A stretch of DNA of 48,581 nt from Chrysophaeum taylorii (lineage: Eukaryota; Sar; Pelagophyceae; Pelagomonadales; Pelagomonadaceae), in the NCBI GenBank assembly GCA_029834535.1, contig JAQMWT010000378.1, forward strand, positions 1 through 48,581, in the 5' to 3' direction. Position numbers and translations under genes: made by a program. The notes beneath the pieces were generated by a model. The model was not told the origin of the DNA and ran no database searches. It saw nothing but the letters and a program-made list of their open reading frames with translations. Each line of letters opens with the position of its first letter. Positions within the stretch are counted from its first letter, which is position 1. Shown here piece after piece: positions 19,986 to 29,217 of this stretch.

Positions 19986-21305
19986 TTACGACCAATGGTT
20001 TTGCAGCAATGTAAATGCCAAGAGATGTGAGATATTGGTCATCGAGGCATAGGGGGTGCCGTCGGCGTCTAGTCCTAGATCCGTGAAGGGCTTCTTCAAG
20101 CGTGCAAGCATTTGGCAGATGCGTGCATTCTCGGAAATCGAGAGTTTAGCTGCGTTGGCGGGTGCGTATGAGAATGTGGCTTTGTTCTGGTAGTAGTCCA
20201 ATGTTGAGCGGGTCACTGTGCCACGAAGGGCGGGGTTTGCTATCCAGGGATCGTCGGGGATAGTGTGACTGGGGTCTAGGAGGGGAACCATGCTCGGAGG
20301 AGATATTATCAAGGGAGAAGCGGCTTTCTCTTTAGTGTGACTGGGGTCTAGGAGGGGAACCATGCTCGGAGGAGATATTATCAAGGGAGAAGCGGCTTTC
20401 TCGAGGTTGTCGCCGGTGAGCGGGCGTCGGGCAAAGACAGCGAGGTGGCGGTTCTTGCTTATGACGTCACCGAAAGCGGAGGCATTGTAGACACCGGAGT
20501 GTCTGAAGTAACCCATGCGCTGATAGCATTTGGCGAGCTGGGTGTACTCGTGGTGGGTTCGCGGGTTTGGTGGTACATTCTCGACAATGGTGTATGTCGG
20601 GAGCGTGCAACGAACAAAGCGGATTTGTTCTTTGACGAAAAGGTCGGCGGTCACCGGAGTGGCATAGCCGTCATAGTCTTTCATTACACTCAGATGCTGA
20701 CAAGGCAAGGTGAAGACAGCCAGGTGAAGTAGAGGTAGTCGTATTTTGCCGGTTTGCAGAGCGGCAGTGAGCTTCCTTAGACCCGCATGATGCAGAGCGG
20801 GAGGGAAAAGTTGCTGCGCGCGGGCGCGCATAATAGGGTTGATTTCACAGGTGGCCCCGACAGTGATGCGTTTGTCGAGGTGTTTGCGAAAAGAGTCAAA
20901 GCCTTCTTGGTGGAGTCCACCTGCAATAATGGCCGTGCGTAGCGGAGGGGGTTGTGCTTGCACAGAGAGGTCCGCTGAGCCAGTGAATGCATATTGGACG
21001 ACAGTACGCGGCAGGCTGATTAATTCCATCAAGAATATAGAATAATGCTGTAATTTGGCGAAATCGAGGAGATGGGATTGCGAGCGCGTCTTTGCGAACT
21101 TCTGCGTTATGTTTGAGAGCTCATCCTGGAGGGACATTTTCGTTCCGGGGTGGAAACTAAACACGGCGCGGAATGTTTGCTTTGGATGGGATGGCAGGGA
21201 CAAGAGACTATTAGTTTGGCGATTGGCGAGAACTACTGCGGTTGTTCCGATAAGTGTTTTGTACTCATGGGGATCTGATGTGGAGGTGGTCAGAGGTTCA
21301 TACAA
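19986..21305 (-). CDS. Element B copy 1 C5-cytosine DNA methyltransferase, motifs I-VIII
   Basis: This is a clean 439-codon frame. Residues count from its first ATG at 21305, although the domain proper follows MSLQDEL at residue 57. Motif I is IIAGGLHQEGF (about 126-136), motif II TCEINPIMRARA (152-163), motif IV TLPCQHLS with Cys202 (codon 20702-20700), motif VI IVENVPP with Glu242 (codon 20582-20580), and motif VIII a weak FGDVISKNRHLAVFAR (278-293) lacking Gln. This is the most canonical of the three methyltransferases: PCQ and ENV are textbook. It would methylate cytosine in DNA using S-adenosylmethionine. A 24-residue tandem duplication lies at about residues 302-349. Confidence 0.85.
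   Translation of the reverse strand: MYEPLTTSTSDPHEYKTLIGTTAVVLANRQTNSLLSLPSHPKQTFRAVFSFHPGTKMSLQDELSNITQKFAKTRSQSHLLDFAKLQHYSIFLMELISLPRTVVQYAFTGSADLSVQAQPPPLRTAIIAGGLHQEGFDSFRKHLDKRITVGATCEINPIMRARAQQLFPPALHHAGLRKLTAALQTGKIRLPLLHLAVFTLPCQHLSVMKDYDGYATPVTADLFVKEQIRFVRCTLPTYTIVENVPPNPRTHHEYTQLAKCYQRMGYFRHSGVYNASAFGDVISKNRHLAVFARRPLTGDNLEKAASPLIISPPSMVPLLDPSHTKEKAASPLIISPPSMVPLLDPSHTIPDDPWIANPALRGTVTRSTLDYYQNKATFSYAPANAAKLSISENARICQMLARLKKPFTDLGLDADGTPYASMTNISHLLAFTLLQNHWS
20261..20402. repeat. 72 bp tandem duplication inside the methyltransferase of element B copy 1
   Basis: Two nearly identical units with a 72 bp period (20261-20330 and 20333-20402) add 24 residues in frame. Copy 2 has a single unit, so this is a recent in-copy duplication. 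It lies after motif VIII and preserves the reading frame. Confidence 0.9.
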
Positions 21306-22053
21306 GTATGGTTCGTAGGGCAGCGGTGGATCTGTTGCTTGAACGTTCAGAGCTTTCAGTCGAGGGGTCGCTATAACCTGTAGACCTGGTCTGAAGTGCG
21401 GGACGACCAGAAAGACGAGGTATAATACGGAACCTGTGGAGTCTTTGATATCTTTGAGGAGAGGCCTGCAGCCTGCAAATACAACGGCTTGACACCGATG
21501 AACGTTCGCAGTGGGACGGGGTATGGCCGGGGGGCGAAGACGGAAGGTTATCGACGAGTTGGTTGTCAGTCACATCGCGGTCTCCTCGTCGCATGGCGAC
21601 AAGCTTGATGGTCACTCTCCGCCGACCGACCTTTCGGCGCTCCTCGTCTACAGGCCCGTGATTCCGGACTGGCTCCTGTCGGTCCGGCCTGGCTCCCATG
21701 CTCGGGAGAGGTCTGAAGTTAGTTCGTTAGAAGTGGCTGGTCAAGGTGCCTCTGCCCATGCGGATGGTATGTTCGGGGATCCTGCGTATGGACTCGGGAA
21801 CAAAATGTTGGATTGTGCGAGTGAAGCAAAATGATGCGCCACCGTCAATTAAAGAAATTTCAGTGCCGGGTCCATTGCATCCGTGCAGCGAGTTAGTCTT
21901 TGTGGGGGTCTTTCCTGTAGTGTAAGTGGCACAAAGAAAATCTGCGACTCTGGGGGAAAGTTCATATGATGTCGGGAAGTTCTTCATCATGAGGCGTGGT
22001 GCCTGATTTAGTAATTTTTGGTTGGCGGCACAGGCGTCGTCGGCAACCATCAT
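21306..22053 (-). pseudogene. Element B copy 1 aspartic protease, interrupted by a 227 bp insertion
   Basis: The frame starts at ATG 22053, overlapping the gag stop as TGATG. The active site region at 21832-21846 reads LIDGGASFCF, with DGGAS matching the retropepsin D-(S/T)-G-A-(S/T). After the insertion at 21503-21729 the frame resumes as GVKPLYLQAAGL and VLYLVFLVVPHFRPGL, like the YVP...NL end of copia proteases. Copy 2 lacks the insertion and gives the empty site. It would process the polyprotein. Confidence 0.7.
21503..21729 (+). mobile_element. 227 bp SINE-like or 5'-truncated LINE insertion in the protease of element B copy 1
   Basis: Comparison with copy 2 (around 34160) shows an insertion flanked by GAA at 21500-21502 and 21730-21732, possibly a 3 bp target duplication. 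Its last 70 bp (plus strand) match the 3' ends of LINE-like copies R1 and R2: the same GC-rich hairpin pair and a GTTA-type tail. The first 160 bp do not match R1 or R2. A body unlike the LINE with the same 3' end suggests a SINE using the LINE machinery, or a different LINE subfamily. Confidence 0.65.
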
Positions 22054-22060
22054 CGAAAAA
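22048..22060 (-). promoter_or_regulatory. gag stop/protease start overlap in element B
   Basis: On the minus strand CTTTTTCGATGATGG contains the gag stop TGA overlapping the ATG that opens the protease frame (-1 relative to gag). Copy 2 has the same arrangement at about 33862-33875 (CTTTTTCGCTGATGG). A T5 run directly before the stop could allow -1 slippage, or translation could restart at the overlapping ATG. Confidence 0.4.
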
Positions 22061-24219
22061 GCAGACTCTGGTGTAGAGCACGCATGTAGTCGCTGTGGCG
22101 TTGTGCGTAGTCTTCGGCGGAGTTGTCTTCATCATCTATTTCGGGGATATTATCGTCGTAGAGGCCTAGCTGTCCGTGATCATCATAGAAACCGAGGTGG
22201 CCTTGGTCATCTGCGTCGTCGGCTGCGCCCTCGTCGGGTGGATCATCCTGAGGATCGGATGATTGCACCTGAAGAAACTCGGCGGCGTCGGAATCAGCCT
22301 CGGAGAGAAGTATCTCATCGGAAATAGTGGTGATGAGGTTGATGAGCTTGGTCATGCGCTCTGAGTTGGATGTGTGTTGGCGACCGGCTTGACTAAGGTT
22401 CCGGATGATCTGGAGCTTGCGACGAACATCACGGAGGAGGACCTTGAGCCGTTGGTCAGGAGTGGATGGCTTTGGTGGATGGGTTTGGGTGGGGAAAGTG
22501 ACCTTGCGGATGTGCGGGTGCTCGCGTTTGTCTGGGGTGACAGCAGAAGCACGGGGGTTGTGTTTGTTCTTGGTTGGGGGTGACAGGGGTGGTGGCCTTG
22601 GGCTTAGGGCTGTCATTGATATCGTAGTACGACGGGGAGCGAGGATTTGGCGACTTTTCGGGGGGGGTCTTCGTCTGATGGCGGGACATCGGCTTCTTTC
22701 GATAAGCGTGTAGATGTAGGATGAGATCGGTGTCGTCATCTTGATCGAGGTTGGCTTCCGTGAGAAAGACATCGACGGGGTCGTTGTTTTCTGGGGATGC
22801 TTCGTCAGGATCTGGGGGAATTTCATCTTCAGGGGGTGACGTGTCGGCATCATCTTCGGTGAGGTGGAGGCCATGACGGCGGGAGCGAAAACGTGGGTTG
22901 TCTTTATCTTTGGTCGGCAGACGACCGAAATCAGTGACGAATCGCAACGGCTTGAAATTCAGAGTGGGGTGAGGCTTGAGGTGAGCCCAAAAGTTGCGCT
23001 CGAAAGTGGAGATAACCGTGATGCGGGCGATCAACTTGGGCAGATGGTTTATCGCTTCTTTGTCTTCGTCGAGTAACAGCGAGTCGTTGGGGGTGCGAAG
23101 GCAGTTGGCAAGACGGGCGAACCCTTTTATATGCGTTGGGGCGCGGGAGTCAAGCAAGCTTGGAGGATATTTGAACCGTAGGATTTGGTGGATTTCCTTG
23201 AGGATCATTTGGTCGGTAAGTTGGAGAGAGGCATCGTCGGTGATTTGACGAAGCTGTTGTTGAACGTGGCGCATATAATCTATATAATGCGCGGGTTCAT
23301 GGGTCTCTGGGTTGAACGGCGTGTCCAGGAAGGCACTGTAGACGTAGTGCGCATGGTGGACGTGGTTCTGGCCCGTGTGCTTGTCAAGTGCAAGACGGAC
23401 TTGTAGTACGAATTCGAGTCCTATCGGATGGGATGATCCGAGTGCATCTATTTCGTCGTATGCTGGGTGCTTGACGGAGTCGCTACCGGCATGCAGGAAA
23501 CGGCGAAAGAGGGGGTGCACGGTCTCGCGGAGGTACACGATGAAGTCGGCTTCTTTTCCTTGGAGGTGAGGTTGCGTGATCGGATATAACTTTCCTTTCG
23601 TCGTATCGGTCGTGTCTTTGTCTTGGTCTTTAAGTTCTTGGGGCTTTGGCTCATAGACGTTCTCAAGGAGGTGTTCGCCGAACTTCCGGTAGACGCCTTT
23701 GTAGTTGACGTAACGGCCTTGGGCGTCTTGTGTGTTGCCGGCAGTGGAGTGGTTATCGGGGTCCTTGTCATAGTCCTTGATGCAGTGGCTTAGGAGAGCG
23801 TCTGCTAGATCGTTAGATCCGCGCAAGACGGATTCCCACGCGTAGAAACCCTACAAGAAATACTGCGTAATGCCAGGTTCGGGCATGAGATGTTCGACGA
23901 ACAACTGCATAACTCGAAACGCGAGCATTGGGGGGGTGACTTGAGCGGTGTCCATTGACTTGAGTACGGCGCTAGGGGGGTCAGTGAAAGTGTTTGGCTT
24001 GGTCTTGGGGTCGTGTGGAGCTGGAGTGGGGGGGGCGGGGGGGGCTGCGGCGACGGTAGGTGGTGTCTGCACGGCATTTAGTCGTGCTTCGAGTGCATGT
24101 AGCGCCTGAGTTTGTGCTTGTATCACCGGAGCTTGTGCTTGCATCTCCCTTGTGTGCTTTGCCTCTATGCGAGCTTCTTGGTCTTTTATCTCCTTTTGGA
24201 GTTCTTGATTGGCTGGCAT
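22050..24219 (-). pseudogene. Element B copy 1 gag (one nonsense codon, one frameshift)
   Basis: Starts MPANQELQKE at 24219, matching copy 2 at 31742. The N-terminus is a Gln/Glu/Ala-rich coiled coil, then a Pro/Ala linker, then a capsid-like region. TAG at 23851-23853 replaces the CAG of copy 2. The frame then runs to about 22600, where a shift joins the frame that ends at TGA 22050-22052 after a C-terminal acidic tail (DDQGHLGFYDD). I see no CCHC knuckle. It would form the particle. Confidence 0.7.
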
Positions 24220-24303
24220 CTTGTTTCGGTTCGGGAACGTCAGGGAGCGGAACTCGTCTGGAAATCCTGGTACTCTGCTGATACCGGGACTGGTGCCCAA
24301 TAC

Positions 24304-24443
24304 CTAGAGAACACTGTCTCTAACAACGAGGACAGCACGGTGTGAATAACACAGCGTTTTCTTAAAATAAAAGGGCGTTAAGGTCAGAGAGCTCACCCTA
24401 GGATAGGGGGGTACTAACCCTAGACCAAATTTTGTATCTCTAG
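24304..24443 (-). repeat. 5' terminal repeat of element B copy 1
   Basis: The minus strand reads CTAGAGATACAAAATTTG at the start and ends TGTTCTCTAG, so the ends are inverted CTAGAGA/TCTCTAG. Copy 2 has the same ends (31461-31658) with about 58 extra bases internally. Homology between the copies begins exactly at this CTAGAGA, which marks the element's 5' end. It is short for an LTR and lacks TG..CA. A conserved GGGCACCAGTCCCGGTATCAG follows and may hold the primer site. Confidence 0.55.
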
Positions 24444-24689
24444 CTTGCTCGTCGCCATTCCACTCGTGGGCGAGAACAGTGGAATACCAGTTTCTTTTCA
24501 AAGCATCTTGCGCGTCTTTCTTCTTCCCGCGTAACTCCGGCGGCGGGCATCGCCCAGCGGTATGCACGAAATCCGGCGTTTCGTGCACCATCAGATAAAC
24601 TTCACCTTACGGCTTGTTTCCTGCACGTTTCGGCTTATCTTTTTTCTTATTCCCTGCACGTTGCAGCTTTTTCTCTTTCTTTATCTTCG
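24444..24689. other. Flanking sequence of element B copy 1, no supported gene
   Basis: A short minus-strand frame reads DFVHTAGRCPPPEL and KKKDAQDALKRNWYS. It has no family I recognise and runs into the element B terminal repeat. Otherwise pyrimidine-rich. Confidence 0.3.
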
Positions 24690-24938
24690 TTATTTCTGTT
24701 TGATATAAAAAGAAAATACGGAAGACTGGCAGGACAGACGCACATTAAACCGACAGGACAGACGCACATCGAACTTCCCGTTTTTTTCCGATCCGTTTAG
24801 TATGCAATATATACTGATATACTGAGCTGGCGACGACGGTTTCGCGAACGCATTAATCACCCGAAGAGCTTTGACAAACACCCTCTCTTCGAGGTGGCTA
24901 GTTTTTCGACCAAAGGATTTCTTCCTTCCTTTAGCCAT
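24690..24938 (-). CDS. Short basic ORF, hypothetical
   Basis: An 82-codon frame starting MAKGRKKSFGRK, strongly basic at its N-terminus with a predicted helix (EERVFVKALRVINAFAK). The C-terminal half contains a short direct repeat (DVRLSCR, NVRLSCQ) from the GACAGGACAGACGCACAT duplication in the DNA. It may be a decayed DNA-binding protein. Low support. Confidence 0.2.
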   Translation of the reverse strand: MAKGRKKSFGRKTSHLEERVFVKALRVINAFAKPSSPAQYISIYCILNGSEKNGKFDVRLSCRFNVRLSCQSSVFSFYIKQK

Positions 24939-25102
24939 TACCCCCGAAAAAAACCTGTACTTAACTACAGAAAAGTAAAACGCCTTGGAAGGCGTGTTCC
25001 GCTTCGTCTAGCGACCTTAGACTAACAGTACGCTTAGTAAACTTCCTGAATCGATTTCTAAACCGTGCACTTTCTGGTTCTAGTCACTGCAATGTGGCTG
25101 TA
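24939..25102. other. Short intergenic gap
   Basis: AT-rich gap between two small minus-strand frames. I see nothing in it. Confidence 0.4.
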
Positions 25103-25639
25103 TTAGTCGCCGAAGTCAAAACTGCCCAATAAATGGCCTCTACTCCGGCTTCTGCAAAATTTGCTTTTGGTCTTTCGGTATGTGAGACTCTCAATATGCT
25201 TCCTATACGTCTCGATCTGCCCTCTAAGCTGCTCTAGAGAAATGATCTTCGATACTCGCTTCAATGTTCGTATTGAAAGTTGGGGTGACTTTTGAAGCAT
25301 TTCATAAACATTTGGGGGGCGAATGTGACTTCGCGGGACAGTTTCCAGATACCCGCTCAGTGCGGCGTGATGCGCGATGCATCGGCGCTTCGTTCTCAGC
25401 TCGCAAAGGGCGAAGAATGTGGTGGCGGTGCTGCACGGGGTGCAGGAGTAGGTGGCTTGAGCCTTCTTGAACAGTGCACAGTGGGCGCGTGGGTTTGGCT
25501 TTCTCAAGCCTTTATCTTTGCTTTGAGGACGCGTTTCTTCCAGACGGGTGCGTGGAGAGAGGCTGGGGGACGTGTGATGTCGCAGAGAACGACCCCGATG
25601 AGACAGAAGACGGTGTGAAGGCGTTAAGATGGAGGACAC
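25103..25639 (-). CDS. Hypothetical 178-residue ORF, only the C-terminal half convincing
   Basis: The last 80 residues (RCIAHHAALSGYL, then NVYEMLQKSPQLSIRTLKR and LEQLRGQIETYRKH) look protein-like, with a possible helix-turn-helix followed by a short coiled coil. The N-terminal half is Ser/Arg/Pro-rich and probably not coding. I do not recognise the family; it may be another transposon remnant. Confidence 0.25.
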   Translation of the reverse strand: MSSILTPSHRLLSHRGRSLRHHTSPSLSPRTRLEETRPQSKDKGLRKPNPRAHCALFKKAQATYSCTPCSTATTFFALCELRTKRRCIAHHAALSGYLETVPRSHIRPPNVYEMLQKSPQLSIRTLKRVSKIISLEQLRGQIETYRKHIESLTYRKTKSKFCRSRSRGHLLGSFDFGD

Positions 25640-26053
25640 GTCCGAGGATGACGACGACGAGTGGCGAAGGCGAAAAGCAGACGCCTCGTCCTCCTCATCC
25701 TCATCCTCTACGTCCTACTCGTCTTCGGCAGCGCCAAGAGCACCAGGTGTCTCTCCCTCATCCTCAGTAAGCTCCACACAGACCTCGAGCACCCGGTACA
25801 ACCTCAGTCTCGAGTGTGTCACCATCGCGCTCGACGTCCCACAGGACCAGTCATCGACCTTGTCGACCACCACCACCAGCAATCCGCTTGACCAAAAGTC
25901 CTCCGAACCTCGGTCTTCGCCCAGGACTGGCCCAGTATGGACAGCAGCTGTTCTGCCGTGCCAATTTTCTTGCCGGCCGATTTGACAATCACGCCCGTCC
26001 GAATAGGTCGCCCGCCATGTCTGGCCATCTTCGCGAGGCCGCAACTCGGCCAA
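25629..26053. other. Overlapping open frames on both strands, coding status unresolved
   Basis: The plus strand has a 118-codon frame starting MEDTSEDDDDE followed by a Ser run. The minus strand has a 69-codon frame (MARHGGRPIRTGVIVKS, AEQLLSILGQSW) and an overlapping 112-codon frame. The minus-strand 69-codon frame is the most protein-like. The DNA includes TCC/TCA simple repeats at about 25688-25712. Confidence 0.25.
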
Positions 26054-26696
26054 ATCGACTCGAATCGAGAAGCGGCGCGGTTTGCAGTAGTGCGCGCGAC
26101 AACATCATTCTAACGGTGCTAGCCGAATGGCGCGCGACTTCGTTCCGTGTTAGCTACGAGCCGATTAAGTCACCTGTCGAGCAGGGCTCATGAGCACTAA
26201 CACAACACAAGTCACTTGACCTAACCACTCGCTTTTGGCCAAACAACTCAAGGGGCAGGAAAAAATGCCATCCTTAACACTACGTAGGTATGTAAGTGCC
26301 CCCGCCAGGGCCGGATTCGAGTTGTGGCGTAGGGGGGAATTGTGCCTACCTGGCTCACCTTCGAATCTAGGCTCGCCGCTCGCGTCCGTACCCTTGATCG
26401 AGTCACTGGACGTGGAAGGCCGTTCGCTCGCCACACAACCACAAACAACTTCCGTGCCTGGTCCTCACAACTTGAGGATCGGCTGTTGCTTTATAATTAA
26501 GATACTCTTGAATCACAGAAATCAGGGGGACACATGTCACGGAAAAGGAAGATGATGTCAGAGAGAAAACGGACATCATCAGAACGGAGTAGGGTGCCCC
26601 TGACAAGGGGGGCCCTAAAAGAGGGGTAAGCCTTAGGAGGCGGGAGTTTCCGCCACAGGACTCCCCTGGTGAGAATACGAGCTGCCCCAGCGAGCG
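26054..26696. other. Intergenic stretch, possibly a decayed LTR
   Basis: No supported gene. On the minus strand a stretch starting near 26605 reads TGTCAGGGGCACC and contains AT-rich TCTTAATTATAAAGC, somewhat LTR-like, but I cannot find a matching second copy, primer site or polypurine tract. Confidence 0.3.
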
Positions 26697-26946
26697 GCTA
26701 GCGCGAGGAGCGCGGCTTCGCCTTACGAGCATCTCGTGCACGAATCTTCTTGTAAACGCGGGTGATGATCGGTTCGGGAACGCGACCACTGCGCAGAGTA
26801 AACTTGGGGACCAACACATCGATCTCGTGCGGAGCGAAATCCGTGACTCAAGGAGTGGTGCTGGATAGGATCTTGGACTTGTCGGTGAAACTGCGACCGT
26901 CAGCGTCCTTGTACTCCGGCTTGAGCTTGCGGTTCGCAAGGTGTGA
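26697..26946 (-). pseudogene. Unidentified coding remnant with one in-frame TGA
   Basis: A minus-strand frame reads LANRKLKPEYKDADG, FTDKSKILSSTTP, TGA, VTDFAPHEIDVLV, then FTLRSGRVPEPIITRV and ends basic (KIRARDARKAKPRSSR) at TAG near 26697. The composition is clearly coding-like. I do not recognise the family. The upstream end abuts TTACTGTTCTCTAGGT, identical to the 3' end of the element B terminal repeat. Confidence 0.35.
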
Positions 26947-27575
26947 CTTTTACTGTTCTCTAGGTTTGGACCCATATTGCTCATCACGCTTGGTCGAACT
27001 AACGATCACTAATCTAATTATTTCGAGTCCCGTGACAAAGATACATTGGATATTGGACACAAAAACAAAAAAACGAGGATATAATAATTATACGCGCTTT
27101 AATGGATGATTAGAACTCGGACTCAATTTCCAACTCCGCGTCGACATGGCGGCCCGGAGGTCGACGTTTTCTTTCTCGTCGACGGTCCGTCGCTCGACGG
27201 TCCATCGCGCCGCGGTTTCCGCGGTCCGCCTACGACTGCCGGGGGTTTTGCTCCGCGCGCCCGCCCTGCGGTTGCAATTGTGATTTCGAATCTTATGTAT
27301 GCACAGGTGAAAACTCCTTGGGGATCTGGGGGGACCGCAATTTGGAACAATGGCGCGTGGCCCGTGTGGCTCGTGGCCACCTCGAGGCAAGGGTGATGGC
27401 TGCTGGGAAACGAGAGGGCTCCCAAAGTCGCAACAGTCGCCGAGAGGATGGGAAGCACCACGCTCGCCGGCCAAGCTACGCCAGAGGCAAGCAAGACACT
27501 CACTGGTTGTGTCGTCTGCCCGAAGACAAAAAGCGGCGGTGGGTAGTACAGCAGAGGAGTGGGTATCTGGAGGGT
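26947..27575. other. Stretch with overlapping frames, none supported
   Basis: Long open frames exist on both strands (for example 27088-27579 minus, 27318-27911 plus) but their compositions are Ser/Pro/Arg-rich and unlike proteins. The first 17 bases carry the element B terminal-repeat-like end. Confidence 0.35.
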
Positions 27576-29217
27576 TCACACCTCCATGTACCAGAGCTCG
27601 GGGATACTTTCTTCATCGAGGCGACGCTTGAGCCACGTTATCAATGGCTCGCTGCGGTTCGTGAAGTCCTCGTTGACGCAGGCTTCGCACGACCGGAGTC
27701 GCATATCGCTCTTAGGATCGGCGAGCGGATCTCCCTCGACAGATCCGTATTTGTCCCTCGCCCAGGTCATCTGGTCGCGGAGGTAGAGCTCGAGGTTCTC
27801 GCCAGCGCTCGCGTGGCCCACGTGCTGTTTCACGAGCTCCAACTCGGAGAACTTGAGCACGCGGCACATCCAGCCGTAGCTAGATGGCCGCGGGCTTCGA
27901 TGGTTCGGTAGGGGGTGTTGTCCATCCCAGCCTGCGCCGGGAAACATCACCGTTACAAGAGGAATTACCCGCACCTGCGGCCATGAACATCCGCTGCAAG
28001 TATCGGCGGAACATTTCGTCCTGCCAAGGCTCGCCGCACTTGACGCCACCTTCCTCGAACTCGTAGTGGCGGAAGAGCGGCCCTTCCGTTACGTTGTTGG
28101 GGGTGAAGTAGGTAAGCATGACGTGCACAATGCGCAAGACCGGGCACAACGCGAGGTTTTGGTCGTTGTGGTAGACGCGCTTATACTCCTTGCGGTTCTT
28201 CGTGTGGTGCACCTTGGGCGACTTGAAGACGATAAAGTCGGTTCTTCGTGTGGTGCACCTTGGGCGACTCGAAGACGATAAAGTCGGGGAGCCCTGTGAG
28301 CTCGTTCAGAATGTCGTTGCCGTGGTGGTCTTTGGGACGAGCAGGTTGTCGCGGATGTCGATGCCATCGTCCTCGGTTGGTCGGCCCACGTGGCACAACC
28401 CGAAAATGATCCGGAAAATCGCCAGATGCAGAAAGCACCTGATCGACGGTTGAGCGGATGCCTTCGAGATCCTCTCGACGGCACGAACACACCACCGATG
28501 AGCGCCAACGAGACGTCGAAGCCAACAACTGACGTCAAACCAGGGCGGAGGCGACACTTCGCGCGGCGTCTCGGTGATGAGAGCGACGTACTCTTCGTGA
28601 GGCCTCTCCTTGACGGTGCGTTTAACAGCCGGGTGGGTCCAAGGAGAACGAACAGTGCCCCAGACGCGTCCTGGCATTGCTCTTAGTGCACTCAACTGGG
28701 GCTGCATCGTGGACGGCACGAGTGCCTTCGCTTTAAGCGTTCCGACCACCGTATTGATAATGGGTTGGTCTTTTGTGAGAACACGGAAATTCAGATACGC
28801 AATCACCCAGGCAACGTGCGGAGGTTTGAGCGCAACAACGCCGTTTTCATCGAGCTCAAGCCAGGGGTGGCTCGTGAAGACTTCGTAGTCGGTCAACGCC
28901 GCGACGCGTTCGAACTCGATCCATATGTTCTCGCGCTTGCGAGAATACTGGTCGCTCCCAGCGTGCCCACTAAAATGGTCGCCGAACGACACGTGCATTA
29001 GGGTCCCAACACATGAAAGAAGCTCTTGTGAGTGCACGCAACTACTATCTTGGTGCGAATTGGGATTTAAGTAGTCGCAAGAAATAACCGAGTACCGACG
29101 ATCCGTTGCCCTTGCCAGAAACAAACATAGTCCATGGCAATTTGACCGAACTGACAACCTTGTCCCTCGAGACATTCGAACTGACTTTGGCAAAAAAAAT
29201 GTCATGGTACATTTCAT
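27576..29217 (-). pseudogene. Tyrosine recombinase-like gene (Crypton/integrase type), frameshifted
   Basis: The first segment (29217-28306) has a helical core-binding-like region: WIEFERVAAL, then PPHVAWVIAYLNFRVL and TMQPQLSALR. A 46 bp tandem duplication at 28194-28285 breaks the frame. The next segment (28212-27880) reads DQNLALCPVLRIVHVML, GPLFRHYEFEEGG and EMFRRYLQRMF, resembling recombinase catalytic domains, and the last (28049-27576) reads ELVKQHVGHASAGENLELYL, whose GH.S...N...Y pattern fits the end with the nucleophile Tyr. The box II H-x-x-R is not clear. Eukaryotic Crypton transposons carry such enzymes. Family assignment is inferred. Confidence 0.45.
28194..28285. repeat. 46 bp tandem duplication
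   Basis: Two 46 bp units (28194-28239 and 28240-28285) differ by one base. Since 46 is not a multiple of three, the duplication frameshifts the recombinase-like gene. Confidence 0.9.

Larger units (their letters stand above)
16503..24443 (-). mobile_element. LTR retrotransposon family B, copy 1 (3'-truncated in RT)
   Basis: The minus strand carries 5' terminal repeat (24443-24304), gag, protease, methyltransferase, HHCC zinc finger, integrase, linker and the start of a copia-type RT, all matched by copy 2 at 31461-39412. It ends at about 16503 inside RT where element C sequence starts, so it has no 3' LTR. It carries one nonsense codon in gag, one at the end of the first methyltransferase segment, several frameshifts, a 72 bp tandem duplication and a 227 bp insertion. 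It is the more complete of the two B copies for the methyltransferase. Confidence 0.88.

Noticed and set aside
20261..20402. Short repeats as a CRISPR array
   Set aside because: Only two adjacent units without spacers, inside a coding frame.
21503..21729. The 227 bp insertion as a DNA-transposon MITE
   Set aside because: No terminal inverted repeats; its 3' end matches the LINE-like repeats instead.
26455..26610. TGTCAGGGG... stretch as a gypsy LTR
   Set aside because: No second copy, polypurine tract or primer-binding site could be found beside it.
27318..27911. 197-codon plus-strand ORF
   Set aside because: Antisense to the recombinase-like segment with the GHAS...NLELYL pattern; no domain of its own.
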